A stretch of DNA of 64,000 nt, from positions 1 through 64,000 of the forward strand of contig NZ_JAFVMF010000006.1 of the NCBI RefSeq assembly GCF_017377715.1. Reading direction: 5' to 3'. The translations under genes were made by a program, and so were the position numbers. This DNA comes from Acetobacter sacchari (lineage in GTDB: Bacteria > Pseudomonadota > Alphaproteobacteria > Acetobacterales > Acetobacteraceae). The notes under the pieces were generated by a model that had not been told where the DNA came from, made no database searches, and saw only the letters and a list, made by a program, of their open reading frames with translations. Numbering within the stretch: the stretch's first letter is position 1; each line of letters begins with the position of its first letter. Shown here piece by piece: positions 25,829 to 36,927 of the stretch.

Positions 25829-27283
25829 TCAGCCGTGAATTTTTTTCTTGAGGATATCGTTGACGATCGCGGGGTTCGCCTTGCCCTGCGTCGCTTTCAT
25901 CACCTGCCCAACGAAGAAGCCGAACAGCTTGTCCTTGCCGCCGAGATACTGTTCGACCTTGTCCTGATTGGCTGCGATGATTTCGTCAGCCGCCGCCTCA
26001 ATAGCGCCGGTGTCGGTGACCTGCCGCAGGCCTTTACGTTCGACGATCTCAAGCGGCGCCTCGCCGGTTTCGAACATCGTCTCCAGCACTTCCTTGGCGA
26101 TCTTGCCGTTGATCGTGCCGTCGGTGATCAGGTCGAGCATACCGCCAAGCTTGTCCGCGCCAACGGGGCTTTCCTCGATCGCCTTGCCCGTGCGGTTGAG
26201 GGCGGCAAAGAAATCGCCCGTCATCCAGGCGGCGGTCATCTTGCCATCACGACCTTTGGCGACGGATTCATAGAAATCCGCCATCGCCTGCTCCGCGACC
26301 AGAACGCCGGAATCATACGCGGTGATTCCGTATTCCGTCTGGAAACGCGCGCGCTTGTCGTCGGGAAGCTCTGGGAGGTGAGCTTTCAGCTCATCCACCC
26401 AGGACTGCTCGACGACAAGCGGCAACAGGTCCGGGTCCGGGAAATAGCGGTAATCGTGCGCATCTTCCTTGGACCGGAGCGAACGCGTTTCGCCACGACC
26501 GGGGTCAAACAGGCGTGTTTCCTGATCGACTGTGCCACCGGATTCCCAGACCTCGATCTGACGCATGGCTTCGATCTCGATCGCCTGTGTGACGAAGCGG
26601 ATCGAGTTGACGTTCTTGATCTCGCAGCGCGTTCGGAACGGCTCGCCCGCCTTGCGGACCGACACGTTCACGTCGGCGCGCATGGAGCCTTCGTCCATGT
26701 TGCCGTCGCAGGTGCCGAGGTAACGCAGGATCTGGCGCATCTTGCGCAGATATGCGCCTGCTTCCTCTGGAGAGCGGATGTCAGGCTCGCTGACGATCTC
26801 CATCAGCGCGACGCCCGCGCGGTTCAGGTCCACGAACGAGCGCTTCGGATCCTGATCGTGCAAGAGCTTCCCCGCGTCCTGCTCCAGATGCAGACGCGTG
26901 ACGCCGATCTGGCGCGTGGAGCCGTCAGAAAGCTCGATTTCAACCACGCCCGAGCCCACGATCGGGTGGGTGAACTGGCTGATCTGATACCCCTGCGGAA
27001 GATCGGCGTAGAAATAGTTCTTCCGGTCGAACCGGCTTTCCAGATTGATATGCGCTTTCAGCCCGAGCCCGGTGCGGATAGCCTGCGCCACGCACTCATG
27101 GTTGATGACCGGCAACATGCCCGGAAATCCGGCGTCGATCAGGCTGACCTGCGTGTTCGGCTCGCCGCCGAACAGGGTCGAGGCGCCAGAGAACAGCTTC
27201 GACTGGCTGATGACCTGCGCGTGAATTTCCAGCCCGACGACGATCTCCCACGTCCCGGTGGCGCCTTCCAGAGTATACGTCAT
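25829..27283 (-). CDS. gatB: Asp-tRNA(Asn)/Glu-tRNA(Gln) amidotransferase subunit B
   Basis: 484-residue subunit that binds the misacylated tRNA and activates its side chain with [40 protein letters not shown] and [17 protein letters not shown] are diagnostic, and the C-terminal GatB_Yqey helical domain is complete. It overlaps gatA by 4 bp. Confidence 0.97.
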   Translation of the reverse strand: MTYTLEGATGTWEIVVGLEIHAQVISQSKLFSGASTLFGGEPNTQVSLIDAGFPGMLPVINHECVAQAIRTGLGLKAHINLESRFDRKNYFYADLPQGYQISQFTHPIVGSGVVEIELSDGSTRQIGVTRLHLEQDAGKLLHDQDPKRSFVDLNRAGVALMEIVSEPDIRSPEEAGAYLRKMRQILRYLGTCDGNMDEGSMRADVNVSVRKAGEPFRTRCEIKNVNSIRFVTQAIEIEAMRQIEVWESGGTVDQETRLFDPGRGETRSLRSKEDAHDYRYFPDPDLLPLVVEQSWVDELKAHLPELPDDKRARFQTEYGITAYDSGVLVAEQAMADFYESVAKGRDGKMTAAWMTGDFFAALNRTGKAIEESPVGADKLGGMLDLITDGTINGKIAKEVLETMFETGEAPLEIVERKGLRQVTDTGAIEAAADEIIAANQDKVEQYLGGKDKLFGFFVGQVMKATQGKANPAIVNDILKKKIHG

Positions 27284-28764
27284 GCCGCTGCTCCTGCGCG
27301 GAAAGTGGGGCGCGCGGTAAAGTCGGCGGCCTTTTCAAGAGCCGAGCCGACAGCGATCAGCGTTTCCTCGTCGAAGTGCCGTCCGATCAGCTGCAGGCCA
27401 AGCGGCAGGCCTGTGCTGTCCAATGACACCGGCACCGACAGGGCTGGCTGGCCCGCCATGCTCGCGGGTACGGTGAAAACGTCGTTCAGATACATCTGCA
27501 CGGGGTCTTCCGGCTTCTCGTTATGCCCAAACGCGGCGGTTGGCGCGGTGGGGGTCAGCAACACGTCCGCCGCTTCAAACGCCTGCGTGAAGTCGCGCTG
27601 GATCAGTGTGCGGATCTTCTGCGCGCGCAGGTAGTAGGCGTCGTAATACCCGGCCGAGAGCACGTAGGTTCCGACCAGAATACGGCGGCGCACTTCCTCG
27701 CCAAAGCCGTCATGGCGGGTGCGCTCATACAATTCGTCCAGGCTTGCGCCTTCGCGGCGATCGCCGAATCGCACGCCGTCATAGCGGGCGAGATTGGACG
27801 ACGCCTCGGCGGGGGCGATGATGTAGTACGTCGCCAGACCGTATTTCGTATGCGGCAGAGACACGTCCACGATCTCGCATCCGGCCTCACGCAGCATCGC
27901 GACGCCGCGATCCCACACGGCCTGAAGTTCGGCGGACATGCCGGGCGCGCGATATTCGGCGGGTACGCCCACGCGCAGGCCCTTCAGGCTGCGTCCGCAG
28001 GCGGCGCGATAATCAGGCACGGCGATGTTGGCGCTGGTGCTGTCCTTTGCGTCGTGACCGGCCATGGCGGCGAGCATGATCGCCGCGTCCTCGACCGTGC
28101 GGGTCATCGGGCCAGCCTGATCCAGCGAGCTTGCGAAGGCGATCGTGCCCCAGCGGCTGCACCGTCCATAGGTCGGCTTCAGCCCGACGATGCCGCAATA
28201 CGCCGCAGGCTGACGGATCGATCCGCCCGTGTCCGTGCCCGTCGCGCCCATGGCGAGATGCGCCGCGACCGCAGCGGCCGAGCCGCCGGACGAACCGCCC
28301 GGTACCAGCGGGGTATCGTCGCCATTGCGCCGCCAGGGGTTTTCAACCGCGCCGAACGCGGAGGTCAGGTTCGTCGAGCCCATCGCGAACTCGTCGAGAT
28401 TCGTCTTGCCGACGAACACCGCGCCATTGGCGAGCAGGTTCGCCGTGACCGTGCTCTCATATGGCGGCGTGAAATCGCCGAGGATGCGGCTGGCCGCCGT
28501 CGTCCGTACGCCCTTTGTGCAGAACAGATCCTTGATGCCGAGCGGGATGCCGGTCAGCGTCGGGGCGTCGCCGGCGGCGAGGTTCCTGTCAGCCTGAGCG
28601 GCCGCCTCCGTCGCCTGATCGGCGGTGACGGTGATGTAGGCGTTCAGACGCCCGTTCAGCGCGCCGATCGCCTCGACATGCGCGTTCGTCAGTTCGACGG
28701 CGGTAAAGTCGTGTTTGCGCAGGCCTTCGGCGGCCTGTGCGATGGTCAGATCGGTCAGCATCAT
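27280..28764 (-). CDS. gatA: Asp-tRNA(Asn)/Glu-tRNA(Gln) amidotransferase subunit A
   Basis: 494-residue amidase-signature subunit that releases ammonia from glutamine. The catalytic lysine is in [13 protein letters not shown] and the cis-Ser/Ser pair in [17 protein letters not shown], followed by [16 protein letters not shown]. It overlaps gatB and gatC by 4 bp each, so the three subunits are produced together. Confidence 0.97.
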   Translation of the reverse strand: MMLTDLTIAQAAEGLRKHDFTAVELTNAHVEAIGALNGRLNAYITVTADQATEAAAQADRNLAAGDAPTLTGIPLGIKDLFCTKGVRTTAASRILGDFTPPYESTVTANLLANGAVFVGKTNLDEFAMGSTNLTSAFGAVENPWRRNGDDTPLVPGGSSGGSAAAVAAHLAMGATGTDTGGSIRQPAAYCGIVGLKPTYGRCSRWGTIAFASSLDQAGPMTRTVEDAAIMLAAMAGHDAKDSTSANIAVPDYRAACGRSLKGLRVGVPAEYRAPGMSAELQAVWDRGVAMLREAGCEIVDVSLPHTKYGLATYYIIAPAEASSNLARYDGVRFGDRREGASLDELYERTRHDGFGEEVRRRILVGTYVLSAGYYDAYYLRAQKIRTLIQRDFTQAFEAADVLLTPTAPTAAFGHNEKPEDPVQMYLNDVFTVPASMAGQPALSVPVSLDSTGLPLGLQLIGRHFDEETLIAVGSALEKAADFTARPTFRAGAAA

Positions 28765-29051
28765 TCGACCACCTTCGGCACAGTAAAGAAGGGACCCTCA
28801 CGGTCCGGAGCGTTTGCCAGCACGTCATTCTGGCGATCACCGTCGGTCACGGCGTCCTGCCGCTGGGGCAGGGCGGTGGTTTGAGACGTGCCGACCATCG
28901 GGGGCACGCCCTCAACGTCGACCTCGTTCAGGATCTCGATCCAGCCAAGGATGCCGCCCATCTGGGCGCGCACGGTTTCGATTTCCTGATCGTCAAGGCC
29001 GATCCGGGCCAGTTTGGCGATACGTCTCGTGGTCGCGAGATCGAGCGACAT
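28761..29051 (-). CDS. gatC: Asp-tRNA(Asn)/Glu-tRNA(Gln) amidotransferase subunit C
   Basis: 96-residue linker subunit that wraps GatA and Gat[20 protein letters not shown] at the N-terminus and the tail [14 protein letters not shown] are typical. The start is the ATG giving MSLDLATT; 20 in-frame codons upstream have no family similarity. First gene of gatCAB. Confidence 0.95.
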   Translation of the reverse strand: MSLDLATTRRIAKLARIGLDDQEIETVRAQMGGILGWIEILNEVDVEGVPPMVGTSQTTALPQRQDAVTDGDRQNDVLANAPDREGPFFTVPKVVE

Positions 29052-29122
29052 GCAGCAAAAACTCTCATCAGAGGAAAAAAAACGCTGGCGTGGCCGGCGG
29101 CGCGGCAACATACCCCCAGCCT

Positions 29123-29608
29123 ATGGCACTGTTCAACATGGACCGGCTCTTCGCCGACCTCTCACCAGGCAAAAGGCTTCTCGGCATCGATCCGGGCGCG
29201 CGTCTCGTGGGCCTCGCGCTGTCCGACGTGATGCGGATGGTCGCATCGCCATACTCCGTTCTCAAGCGGGACAAGTTGGGCGCCATGGCCCCTCGTATCG
29301 ACGCGATCGTGCGTGAGCACGATGTCGGCGGCATCGTCGTCGGTCTGCCTTTATCGCTCGACGGCGATTTCGGTCCGGCTGCGCAGGCTGCGCGCGACTG
29401 GGCGCAGGATCTGTCGCAGCGCATAGGTGTGGCCGCAGCGTTGTGGGACGAACGATTATCGTCCAGCGCGGTCAATCGCCTCCTGATTCAGGAGGCTGAC
29501 ATGTCGCGTAAGCGAAGGCAGGAGACCGTGGACAAGATGGCGGCCGCCTACATGCTTCAGGGAGCGCTGGATCGTTATGGCGGCGACGCGTTTAGCCACG
29601 CCCCATAG
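29123..29608 (+). CDS. ruvX: Holliday junction resolvase-like protein RuvX/YqgF
   Basis: 161-residue RNase H-fold protein implicated in 16S rRNA 5' processing and proposed as a resolvase. The first metal aspartate is in RLLGIDPGARLVGLAL, GIVVGLPLSLDGDFGPAA follows, and WDERLSSSAVN holds the conserved DER. The start is the ATG at 29123; the longer open frame to 28814 is shadow of gatC. Divergent from gatC with a 71-bp gap. Confidence 0.92.
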   Translation: MALFNMDRLFADLSPGKRLLGIDPGARLVGLALSDVMRMVASPYSVLKRDKLGAMAPRIDAIVREHDVGGIVVGLPLSLDGDFGPAAQAARDWAQDLSQRIGVAAALWDERLSSSAVNRLLIQEADMSRKRRQETVDKMAAAYMLQGALDRYGGDAFSHAP

Positions 29609-29876
29609 TGAAAAGTTGGCCTCGCCGCTGGGGCGGTGGTCGCCCTCATATCGAAATCGATCCGTATTGGCGTTGAACGTGTTGGGCAAACGTCGTAGGA
29701 GGAGGGGTCCATGGTGATCCCCCCAAATCGCACCGTGGATGAATACCGGCGGCGTGATCTTCCCCCCGGATCGCGCCGCCACCTTGGGTATTGTTTCGCC
29801 TTGAGCGCGTCTCGATGACCATGGCGGCTACAATGGCGCCGCGGGTTGTGATGATGGTTGAAGGCGTTTTCAGGAC

Positions 29877-30653
29877 ATGACCAAAGATACGTTGCGGGTC
29901 GCCATCGCCGGCGTGACAGGCCGGATGGGCAAAAATCTGGTCCTGAGCGTGCGGGAATCCGGATACGCGCTGGTCGGCGGCACCTCGCGCGCGGAGTCTC
30001 CGATTGCGGACGTGAGAATCGCCAGCGACCTGAGCGAACTGATCGCGGATGTCGACGTCGTGATCGACTTTACACACGTGTCGACAGTGGCTCGTCATGC
30101 GGAAATTGTTTCAGAAGCTCGGGTCGCCTGGGTGCTGGGGACGACAGGTCTCTCCGCCATTGATCAGGCTGCGGTGGTGGTGGCCAGTGAACGGGCGCCG
30201 GTGGTTCAGGCAGCCAATTTCTCGCCCGGAGTCACGTTGGTTGAGCGTCTTGCACGACAGATGGGCGCGGCGCTTCCGGCGGAGACCTACGATGCTGAAA
30301 TAGTCGAGATGCATCACAGGCAGAAAGTCGACGCGCCTTCCGGCACCGCGTTGTCCATAGGCGCAGCCGTAGCGGCGGGACGCGGGGTCACGCTCGACGC
30401 CGTGCGCGAACCGGCGCGGGAAGGGCATTGCGGCGCGCGTTCGACAGGCGGCATCGGTTTTGCGGCGTTGCGGGGCGGGCAGATCGTCGGCGAGCACACG
30501 GCGCTCTTTACCTCCGCGCGCGAACAGATCGGCCTTACGCACCGGGCGTTCGACCGGCGGGTGTTTTCCGACGGCGCCGTCATGGCGGCGGCGTGGGCGG
30601 CGAAACAGGCAGCGGGCCTATACTCGATGGAGCATGTGCTCGGCCTGATCTGA
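29877..30653 (+). CDS. dapB: 4-hydroxy-tetrahydrodipicolinate reductase
   Basis: 258-residue NAD(P)H-dependent reductase of lysine and diaminopimelate synthesis. The dinucleotide fold begins VAIAGVTGRMGKNLVLSV, DVVIDFTH precedes the ligand site, and the catalytic run EMHHRQKVDAPSGTAL is intact. With lysC (58.8 kb) it represents the aspartate pathway in this window. Confidence 0.97.
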   Translation: MTKDTLRVAIAGVTGRMGKNLVLSVRESGYALVGGTSRAESPIADVRIASDLSELIADVDVVIDFTHVSTVARHAEIVSEARVAWVLGTTGLSAIDQAAVVVASERAPVVQAANFSPGVTLVERLARQMGAALPAETYDAEIVEMHHRQKVDAPSGTALSIGAAVAAGRGVTLDAVREPAREGHCGARSTGGIGFAALRGGQIVGEHTALFTSAREQIGLTHRAFDRRVFSDGAVMAAAWAAKQAAGLYSMEHVLGLI

Positions 30654-30680
30654 ACATAAGAACTGCCTGCGCGGAGTTTT

Positions 30681-30857
30681 ATGCGCCTCGTCGTCGGTGA
30701 TAATTGGCGACGGCAGGACAGAAGAAATACTCTTTTCTTAGCGGCGCTCCGGAATGTGCGGTCTCTACACGGCGCTCATTGTCAGGTCGCTGGTCGGCGA
30801 TGGTCGTGGGCGTCACGCGAGCGTCCACGCCTATTCACGTCAGATATACGTGAATAG
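30681..30857 (+). CDS. candidate leader ORF upstream of metK (58 aa)
   Basis: Begins at an ATG with GGAG six bases upstream and encodes about one quarter arginine (for example DNWRRQDRRNTLF). Its stop codon lies in the right arm of the 13-bp stem at 30828-30860, so ribosomes on it would disrupt that stem. No family is known; it could equally be a chance frame. Confidence 0.25.
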   Translation: MRLVVGDNWRRQDRRNTLFLAALRNVRSLHGAHCQVAGRRWSWASRERPRLFTSDIRE

Positions 30858-30872
30858 GCGCTCATGCGTGAC
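30812..30872 (+). promoter_or_regulatory. nested stem-loop in the metK leader
   Basis: A perfect 13-bp stem CGCCTATTCACGT/ACGTGAATAGGCG (30828-30840 and 30848-30860, 7-nt loop) is enclosed by a second stem: GTCACGC at 30812-30818 with GCGTGAC at 30866-30872, plus GAG/CTC. No U-run follows. The two-layer structure ends 120 bp before metK. Confidence 0.65.
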
Positions 30873-30991
30873 TGCATCGGTCTTAACTTGACCCCGCCCC
30901 CATCCTCGGCCAAACGACGTCGGTCTTTTATTCGCAGCGGCGCGCGAGGTCGCGGCGTAATTCCATTTTTTGCGAGGCGTTCAGCACAATC

Positions 30992-32179
<1,188 letters not shown>

Positions 32180-32208
32180 TATTCACGTCCGTTAATAAGG
32201 CCGCAGAC

Positions 32209-32952
32209 TTGGTCCGGACCGCGATTGAGGAGGAGGCGGAGTCCTCCTCCGTTACTCTCAAACCCCCCGCCATACGCCTTTATGGGCGGCAACGTGGTCA
32301 TCCACTGCGCCCCCGGCAGCAAAGGCTGATCGACGAATCTTTGCCCCGCATGAGATTCGCCCTTTCCAATGCGACGAACCCTGCCGAGGCGTTCGATGTC
32401 CCTCCGGAACAGGTATGGCTGGAGGTCGGTTTCGGCGGCGGCGAACACACGGCTGCGCAGATCGCGGCGCATCCGCAGGTCGGCTATATCGCCTCTGAAG
32501 TTTTCGAGAACGGATTGTGCTCATTGCTGGGCCGTCTGTTTCCGGAGGCCGAGGAAGCGACTGCGTCAACGCCGCCGATGTTGCGTATCTGGGACGAGGA
32601 CGCGCGGGAATTGCTTGCGGCGTTGCCTGAGGCCTCTCTGGACCGACTGTTCCTTATGTTTCCCGACCCTTGGCCAAAGGCGCGCCACACCAAGCGACGA
32701 TTCGTCCACCCGGGGAATTTGCCGCTGGTCGCCCGCGCTCTTAAGCCGGGCGCGATCTGGCGCGTCGCCAGCGACGATCCGACCTATCAGAACTGGGTCG
32801 AGGAAGTGATGGCGGCTCAGACGTTCTTCGATGTGGAAGCGCCAGCCACCACACGACCCGATGACTGGGCTCCTACGCGTTATGAAGCGAAAGCTCTGGC
32901 GGCAGGGCGGCAGCCTTTATACTGGAGTTTCACGCGCCGCCACGGCGTCTGA
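32209..32952 (+). CDS. trmB: tRNA (guanine-N7)-methyltransferase
   Basis: 247-residue SAM-dependent enzyme that makes m7G46 in tRNA. LYGRQRGHPLRPRQQRLIDE is the family N-terminal block, EVGFGGGEHTAAQI the SAM site and MFPDPWPKARHTKRRFV the signature. No ATG precedes the conserved block; the start is a TTG with AAGG eight bases upstream, giving a short acidic N-terminal extension. Confidence 0.95.
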   Translation: MVRTAIEEEAESSSVTLKPPAIRLYGRQRGHPLRPRQQRLIDESLPRMRFALSNATNPAEAFDVPPEQVWLEVGFGGGEHTAAQIAAHPQVGYIASEVFENGLCSLLGRLFPEAEEATASTPPMLRIWDEDARELLAALPEASLDRLFLMFPDPWPKARHTKRRFVHPGNLPLVARALKPGAIWRVASDDPTYQNWVEEVMAAQTFFDVEAPATTRPDDWAPTRYEAKALAAGRQPLYWSFTRRHGV

Positions 32953-33211
32953 GGCGCGCTGGCGCACGGGGGTGCGCGTACTGCGGAGTTCGTATTCTTC
33001 GCAGACGCACCTAACCCGGTTGCTCGGCAAGATTTCTCTCGAAACAGATTTTGAAGCGTTCGGGGTATCCCGCCGAGAACGTGCCCCCGGCGCGACATTT
33101 TCGTGGCGGGCGGCTTTACGCCGCGCCGCAGCTTCAGGTTGCAGGAAGCATCTCCAACGAAGTCGCCGGGCCTGTGGAGATGGTCCCGTTCATGCGTGTC
33201 TTCAGGTGATG

Positions 33212-33940
33212 TCAGTGGCTCTCCGAAGCCGGGATCACGTCGTACCCCGGTGAACCGGGGGGATTGCCTGCCTCTGGCGCGTCGTCCGCGACCACGGTGA
33301 CCAGATGATCGGCACTCGGGCCGATTTCCCGCGCGGACAAAGCCTTCCCGAGATCGCCGGTCGCGCCGGGCCCCACCGCATAGATTTTCGACCCGGGAGA
33401 AAGCCATGAAGCTACTTTGGCGGCGCCGCCGGGGGAGAGGCTTACGACGGTATGGTCTTTCAGGATCGCGCCTGCCAGAAGGCCACGCACGTTATACAAC
33501 TGTTGCCCCACAACGCCGCTGACGACCAGATCCGGTCCGGCCAGCATTTCTGAGCCGTGCTGCGGCATGGTTATCGCCGTATCGTCCGAGCCCTGCCCGT
33601 GGGGGCCGGAAACGGCGACAGCGCGGAAGATGGGGAGGGATTTTCCCTTGAGGCCTGACCCGCTGACGCGTTCGCCCGGTTTAACCAGCTTTGGAAGCGT
33701 CTCGGCCAACTGTCGGGAGAGGAAAACCTCAGTGCCGTCAGAGAGCACGAAACCCGAAAGTTGCCCGCTCGGCGAAGGCAGATATTGGGAGACGGTTCCG
33801 CCGAAGGTCGGCAGGCCGGAGAGATCGTAGACAGAATCGGCCGTGGGGCCGTTCGCAGCGCTTGCGTAGCCTGCGCCGAGCGTGGACGCGGCGACAGACA
33901 AGAGCAGAGTCGCAAACGTTGACTTGAGAAAGTGACGCAT
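33212..33940 (-). CDS. secreted hypothetical protein
   Basis: 242 residues with a clean signal peptide at about 1-28 (FATLLLSVAASTLGAGYASA). The mature part is soluble, with two repeating beta-rich units that each contain a short motif of the type G.V...L....G...GF.LSDGTEV (near 48-75) and VVSGVVGQQLYNVRG with LKDHTVVSLSPG (near 140-175). The C-terminus is acidic and proline-rich. No family is recognised; the internal repetition suggests a duplicated small beta-domain. Confidence 0.7.
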   Translation of the reverse strand: MRHFLKSTFATLLLSVAASTLGAGYASAANGPTADSVYDLSGLPTFGGTVSQYLPSPSGQLSGFVLSDGTEVFLSRQLAETLPKLVKPGERVSGSGLKGKSLPIFRAVAVSGPHGQGSDDTAITMPQHGSEMLAGPDLVVSGVVGQQLYNVRGLLAGAILKDHTVVSLSPGGAAKVASWLSPGSKIYAVGPGATGDLGKALSAREIGPSADHLVTVVADDAPEAGNPPGSPGYDVIPASESH

Positions 33941-34165
33941 GATCGCCTCGACTTGCCGCGACCTATGCGATTCGCTGAGAAACGCAGAGACGCGATCATT
34001 GGAACGCCATTCGATCCGATCAGAACTTTGATCGGATAACAGATGCACGTCGAACAAGAAGTCTGAGGCCGATCTGGGCGAGAACGCTAACGGATCAGCC
34101 TCTGACGCGTGAGACCAGCAATCTCGCCACTTTCGCTCCCGGCGAGCAATGGGGGCGCGTGCGGG

Positions 34166-35746
34166 TCAGTGCCGGAAATGACGCATGCCGGTGAAGACCA
34201 TAGCGATCCCGGCTGCGTCAGCTGCGGCGATGACTTCATCGTCGCGGATCGATCCGCCGGGCTGGATAACCGCAGTGGCGCCTGCCGCGACAATGGTTTC
34301 AAGACCGTCGGCAAAGGGGAAGAACGCGTCGGAAGCGGCGACGCTTCCTTTCGTCAGCGGCGCGTCCTGCCCCAGCGTCTTGGCGATGTCCCCGGCCTTG
34401 CTGGCGGCGATGCGCGCGGAGTCGAGGCGGCTCATCTGCCCGGCGCCGACGCCGACCGTGGCGCCGCCCTTTGCGTAGACGATGGCGTTGGACTTCACAT
34501 GCTTGGCCACCCGGAACGCGAACAGGAGGTCGGCCATCTCGGTCTCGGTCGGCGCCTTCTTCGTGACGACCTTCAGATCCGCTACGCCGATGCGCCCGTT
34601 GTCGCGGGTCTGCGCCAGAAAACCGCCAGCAAGCGAACGGACGACAAGCCCGCCCTGAGACGGGTCGGGGAGAGCGCCGGTCAGCAACAGGCGGAGGTTC
34701 TTCTTCCGCGCCAGTGCGTTCATGGCGCCTACTGTGGCGTCTGGCGCGACAATGACTTCGGTGAAGATCGAGGCGATCTTCTCGGCCGTTTCCTCGTCCA
34801 GCGCCTGGTTGAGGGCCACGATGCCGCCGAAAGCGGAGACAGGATCGCACCGGAGCGCGAGATCCCATGCGGAAGACAGGCTGGAAGCCGTCGCCACGCC
34901 ACACGGGTTGGCGTGCTTGACGATCACGACCGCCGGTTCGCTGAACTCGGCGACCGCTTCGAAGGCGGCGTCCGTGTCGTTGAGGTTGTTGTAGGACAGG
35001 GCCTTGCCCTGAACCTGCCGCGCGGTCGCGACGCCGGGCCGCGCCTCGCTATTGCGGTAGAACGCCGCCTGCTGGTGCGGATTTTCACCGTAACGGAGCA
35101 CTTCGGCGCGTTCGCCGGCGATGGTCAGGCGCTCCGGCAGCAGGTCGGCCCGTTCTTTTGCGAACCACGCCGAGATCGCGGCGTCGTAGGCGGAGGTGCG
35201 AGCGTAAGCGGCGCCCGCAAGGGCGCGGCGCGCCTGCAAGGTCGTGCCGCCCTGTTCCAGCGCCGTGATGATTTCGGCGTACTGCGTCGGGCTGGTCAGC
35301 ACTGCGACATGGTCATGATTCTTCGCCGCTGCGCGGATCAGGGCGGGGCCGCCGATGTCGATGTTCTCGATGCAGTCCTCGGCGCCAGCTCCTGAAGCAA
35401 CAGTCGCCTCGAAGGGATAGAGATTCACCGCGACCAGATCGATCGGGGAGATCTGATGCGCCTGCATCTGGTCCACATGGGCGGGAAGATCGCGGCGACC
35501 GAGGATGCCGCCATGAATTTGGGGGACCAGCGTCTTCACGCGGCCGTCGAGGATCTCCGGGAAGCCGGTGTGGTCTGACACCTCGGTCACGGGTAACCCT
35601 GCGTCGCGCAGCGCCTTGGCGGAACCGCCTGTGGACAGGATTTCCGCCCCGTGCGCGACAAGCGCGCGGCCGAGGTCGATCAAGCCGGTCTTGTCGGAAA
35701 CCGAGATGAGAGCGCGCGCGACGCGCAGCGATGTGGACTGGTCCAT
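34166..35746 (-). CDS. purH: bifunctional AICAR transformylase/IMP cyclohydrolase
   Basis: 526 residues. The N-terminal MGS-like cyclohydrolase domain begins [20 protein letters not shown] with [13 protein letters not shown]. The AICAR formyltransferase domain contains [11 protein letters not shown] and near the end [14 protein letters not shown] and [12 protein letters not shown]. It catalyses the last two steps of IMP synthesis. The start is the ATG giving MDQSTSLRV; the longer open frame is not supported. Confidence 0.97.
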   Translation of the reverse strand: MDQSTSLRVARALISVSDKTGLIDLGRALVAHGAEILSTGGSAKALRDAGLPVTEVSDHTGFPEILDGRVKTLVPQIHGGILGRRDLPAHVDQMQAHQISPIDLVAVNLYPFEATVASGAGAEDCIENIDIGGPALIRAAAKNHDHVAVLTSPTQYAEIITALEQGGTTLQARRALAGAAYARTSAYDAAISAWFAKERADLLPERLTIAGERAEVLRYGENPHQQAAFYRNSEARPGVATARQVQGKALSYNNLNDTDAAFEAVAEFSEPAVVIVKHANPCGVATASSLSSAWDLALRCDPVSAFGGIVALNQALDEETAEKIASIFTEVIVAPDATVGAMNALARKKNLRLLLTGALPDPSQGGLVVRSLAGGFLAQTRDNGRIGVADLKVVTKKAPTETEMADLLFAFRVAKHVKSNAIVYAKGGATVGVGAGQMSRLDSARIAASKAGDIAKTLGQDAPLTKGSVAASDAFFPFADGLETIVAAGATAVIQPGGSIRDDEVIAAADAAGIAMVFTGMRHFRH

Positions 35747-35968
35747 TAGGGCGGGTCTTTCGTAACGTCTGGCGCGCCGCCCTGCGCGCGAACGGAGGCG
35801 GATCTGGCGCAATAAACGGGGCGTTTAACCGTGCATCCTGCGTGTGGCAACCGTCGATGGGCAGGCGGCTGCCCCGCTGCGCGGCTCGACCGGTGCGGCG
35901 GCGGTGTGCTGACATGGGAGAGAAGACGTCGGCGACGCCCCTGTCGACGCAGCGCGAGGAGCTTTCGA

Positions 35969-36907
35969 ATGTTTTCACCGCCTTCGCGCCTGTCGCCGCG
36001 TATGCCACCGCGCCCGAAATCGCGGCGGTTCCGGTTGGCGGCGGCCGTCGTTGTGGGCCTTCACCTTGCGCCAGCCGGTCTTTTCGCGGCGCCGCCCGAC
36101 GCTTGTGACGAGCCGTCGGCGCCACGTTGGCGAACGCTCCCACCGACGCCAGACCTCGGACCGATATTTCGGACCGGCCATCTGCGCAATCGCGGCGCCT
36201 CTTTATTTTATGCGGAAGCGGGAACAGGCGAGCCCGTGCTGATGCTGCACGGAGGGATGGCCAACGCGAATTTCCTTGCGGCTCAGGCGCGGAATCTGGT
36301 CGCTGATGGCTATCGGGTCATTCTGCTCGACAGCCGCGGGCACGGGCGGAGCACGGCAGGAACGGAGCGGCTGGGCTATGACCTGATGATGGAGGACGCG
36401 GTCGCGGTGCTCGATCATCTGCGGATAGACAAGGCTGCGATCATCGGGTGGAGCGACGGCGCCATCGTGGGGCTTGATCTGGCGCTGAATCACGCGGATC
36501 GCATCAGCCGCGTGTTCGCCTTCGGCGCCAATGTCGATCCCGGGGGCAACGATCCGAACGCGGGGCAGTCGACGGTCGTAAGATGTTTTTTTGATCGGGC
36601 GCGATCAGAATATCAGCGGCTTTCGCCGACGCCGGGGGAGTTCAACACGTTCGCGCCAAGTGTGCAGGCGATGTGGGGACGGGAACCCCATTGGGACGCC
36701 GGGCGTCTGGCGACGATCCATACGCCTGTCTGGGTCGTCGACGGCGATCATGACGAGATGATCCGTCAGGAACACACGGTGGCCATGTCACATATGATTC
36801 CCGGCGCGTATCTGCTGATTTTGCCGGATTCCAGCCACTTCGCGTTTCTGCAGGCGCCGAACCTGTTTCACGCGGCGTTGCATGATTTCCTGAACGGTCG
36901 CCCCTGA
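35969..36907 (+). CDS. exported alpha/beta hydrolase
   Basis: 312 residues. A basic N-terminus followed by LAAAVVVGLHLAPAGLFA indicates export. The hydrolase domain has oxyanion region MLHGGMANANF, GHGRSTAG, nucleophile elbow GWSDGAIVGLD and a C-terminal histidine in LPDSSHFAFLQ with the acid in VDGDHDEM. Closest in style to the Abhydrolase_1 esterases; substrate unknown. An ATG 33 bp further in (MPPRPKS) is an alternative start. Confidence 0.85.
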   Translation: MFSPPSRLSPRMPPRPKSRRFRLAAAVVVGLHLAPAGLFAAPPDACDEPSAPRWRTLPPTPDLGPIFRTGHLRNRGASLFYAEAGTGEPVLMLHGGMANANFLAAQARNLVADGYRVILLDSRGHGRSTAGTERLGYDLMMEDAVAVLDHLRIDKAAIIGWSDGAIVGLDLALNHADRISRVFAFGANVDPGGNDPNAGQSTVVRCFFDRARSEYQRLSPTPGEFNTFAPSVQAMWGREPHWDAGRLATIHTPVWVVDGDHDEMIRQEHTVAMSHMIPGAYLLILPDSSHFAFLQAPNLFHAALHDFLNGRP

Positions 36908-36927
36908 CCCAGAGGCGACCGCACCAG

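Larger units (their letters stand above)
30654..30991 (+). promoter_or_regulatory. structured metK leader region
   Basis: 338 bp with no recognised gene. It contains a 58-codon arginine-rich frame with a GGAG box (30681-30857) and a nested stem structure at 30812-30872. I compared the region by eye with SAM-II style pseudoknot leaders and saw no match, so the control mode of metK is open. Confidence 0.5.

Noticed and set aside
25679-27634. 651-codon open frame antisense to gatB and gatA
   Set aside because: It is an antisense shadow of GC-rich, well-identified genes; its composition is rich in R, H, D and V with no domain pattern.
29711-29818. Short frame upstream of dapB (MVIPPNRTVDEYRRRD)
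   Set aside because: A GGAGG box precedes it, but the 35-codon product has no recognisable features and the segment is compositionally like spacer DNA; too weak to call.
30654-30991. SAM-II or SAM-I riboswitch before metK
   Set aside because: The visible structure is a simple nested hairpin; I could not place the conserved pseudoknot or core bases of known SAM classes.
32831-33253. 140-codon plus-strand frame after trmB
   Set aside because: It begins inside trmB in another frame, is R/S-rich and ends over the convergent secreted-protein gene; no ribosome binding site.
34109-35395. 428-codon plus-strand frame over purH
   Set aside because: Antisense shadow; purH is full-length with all motifs on the other strand.
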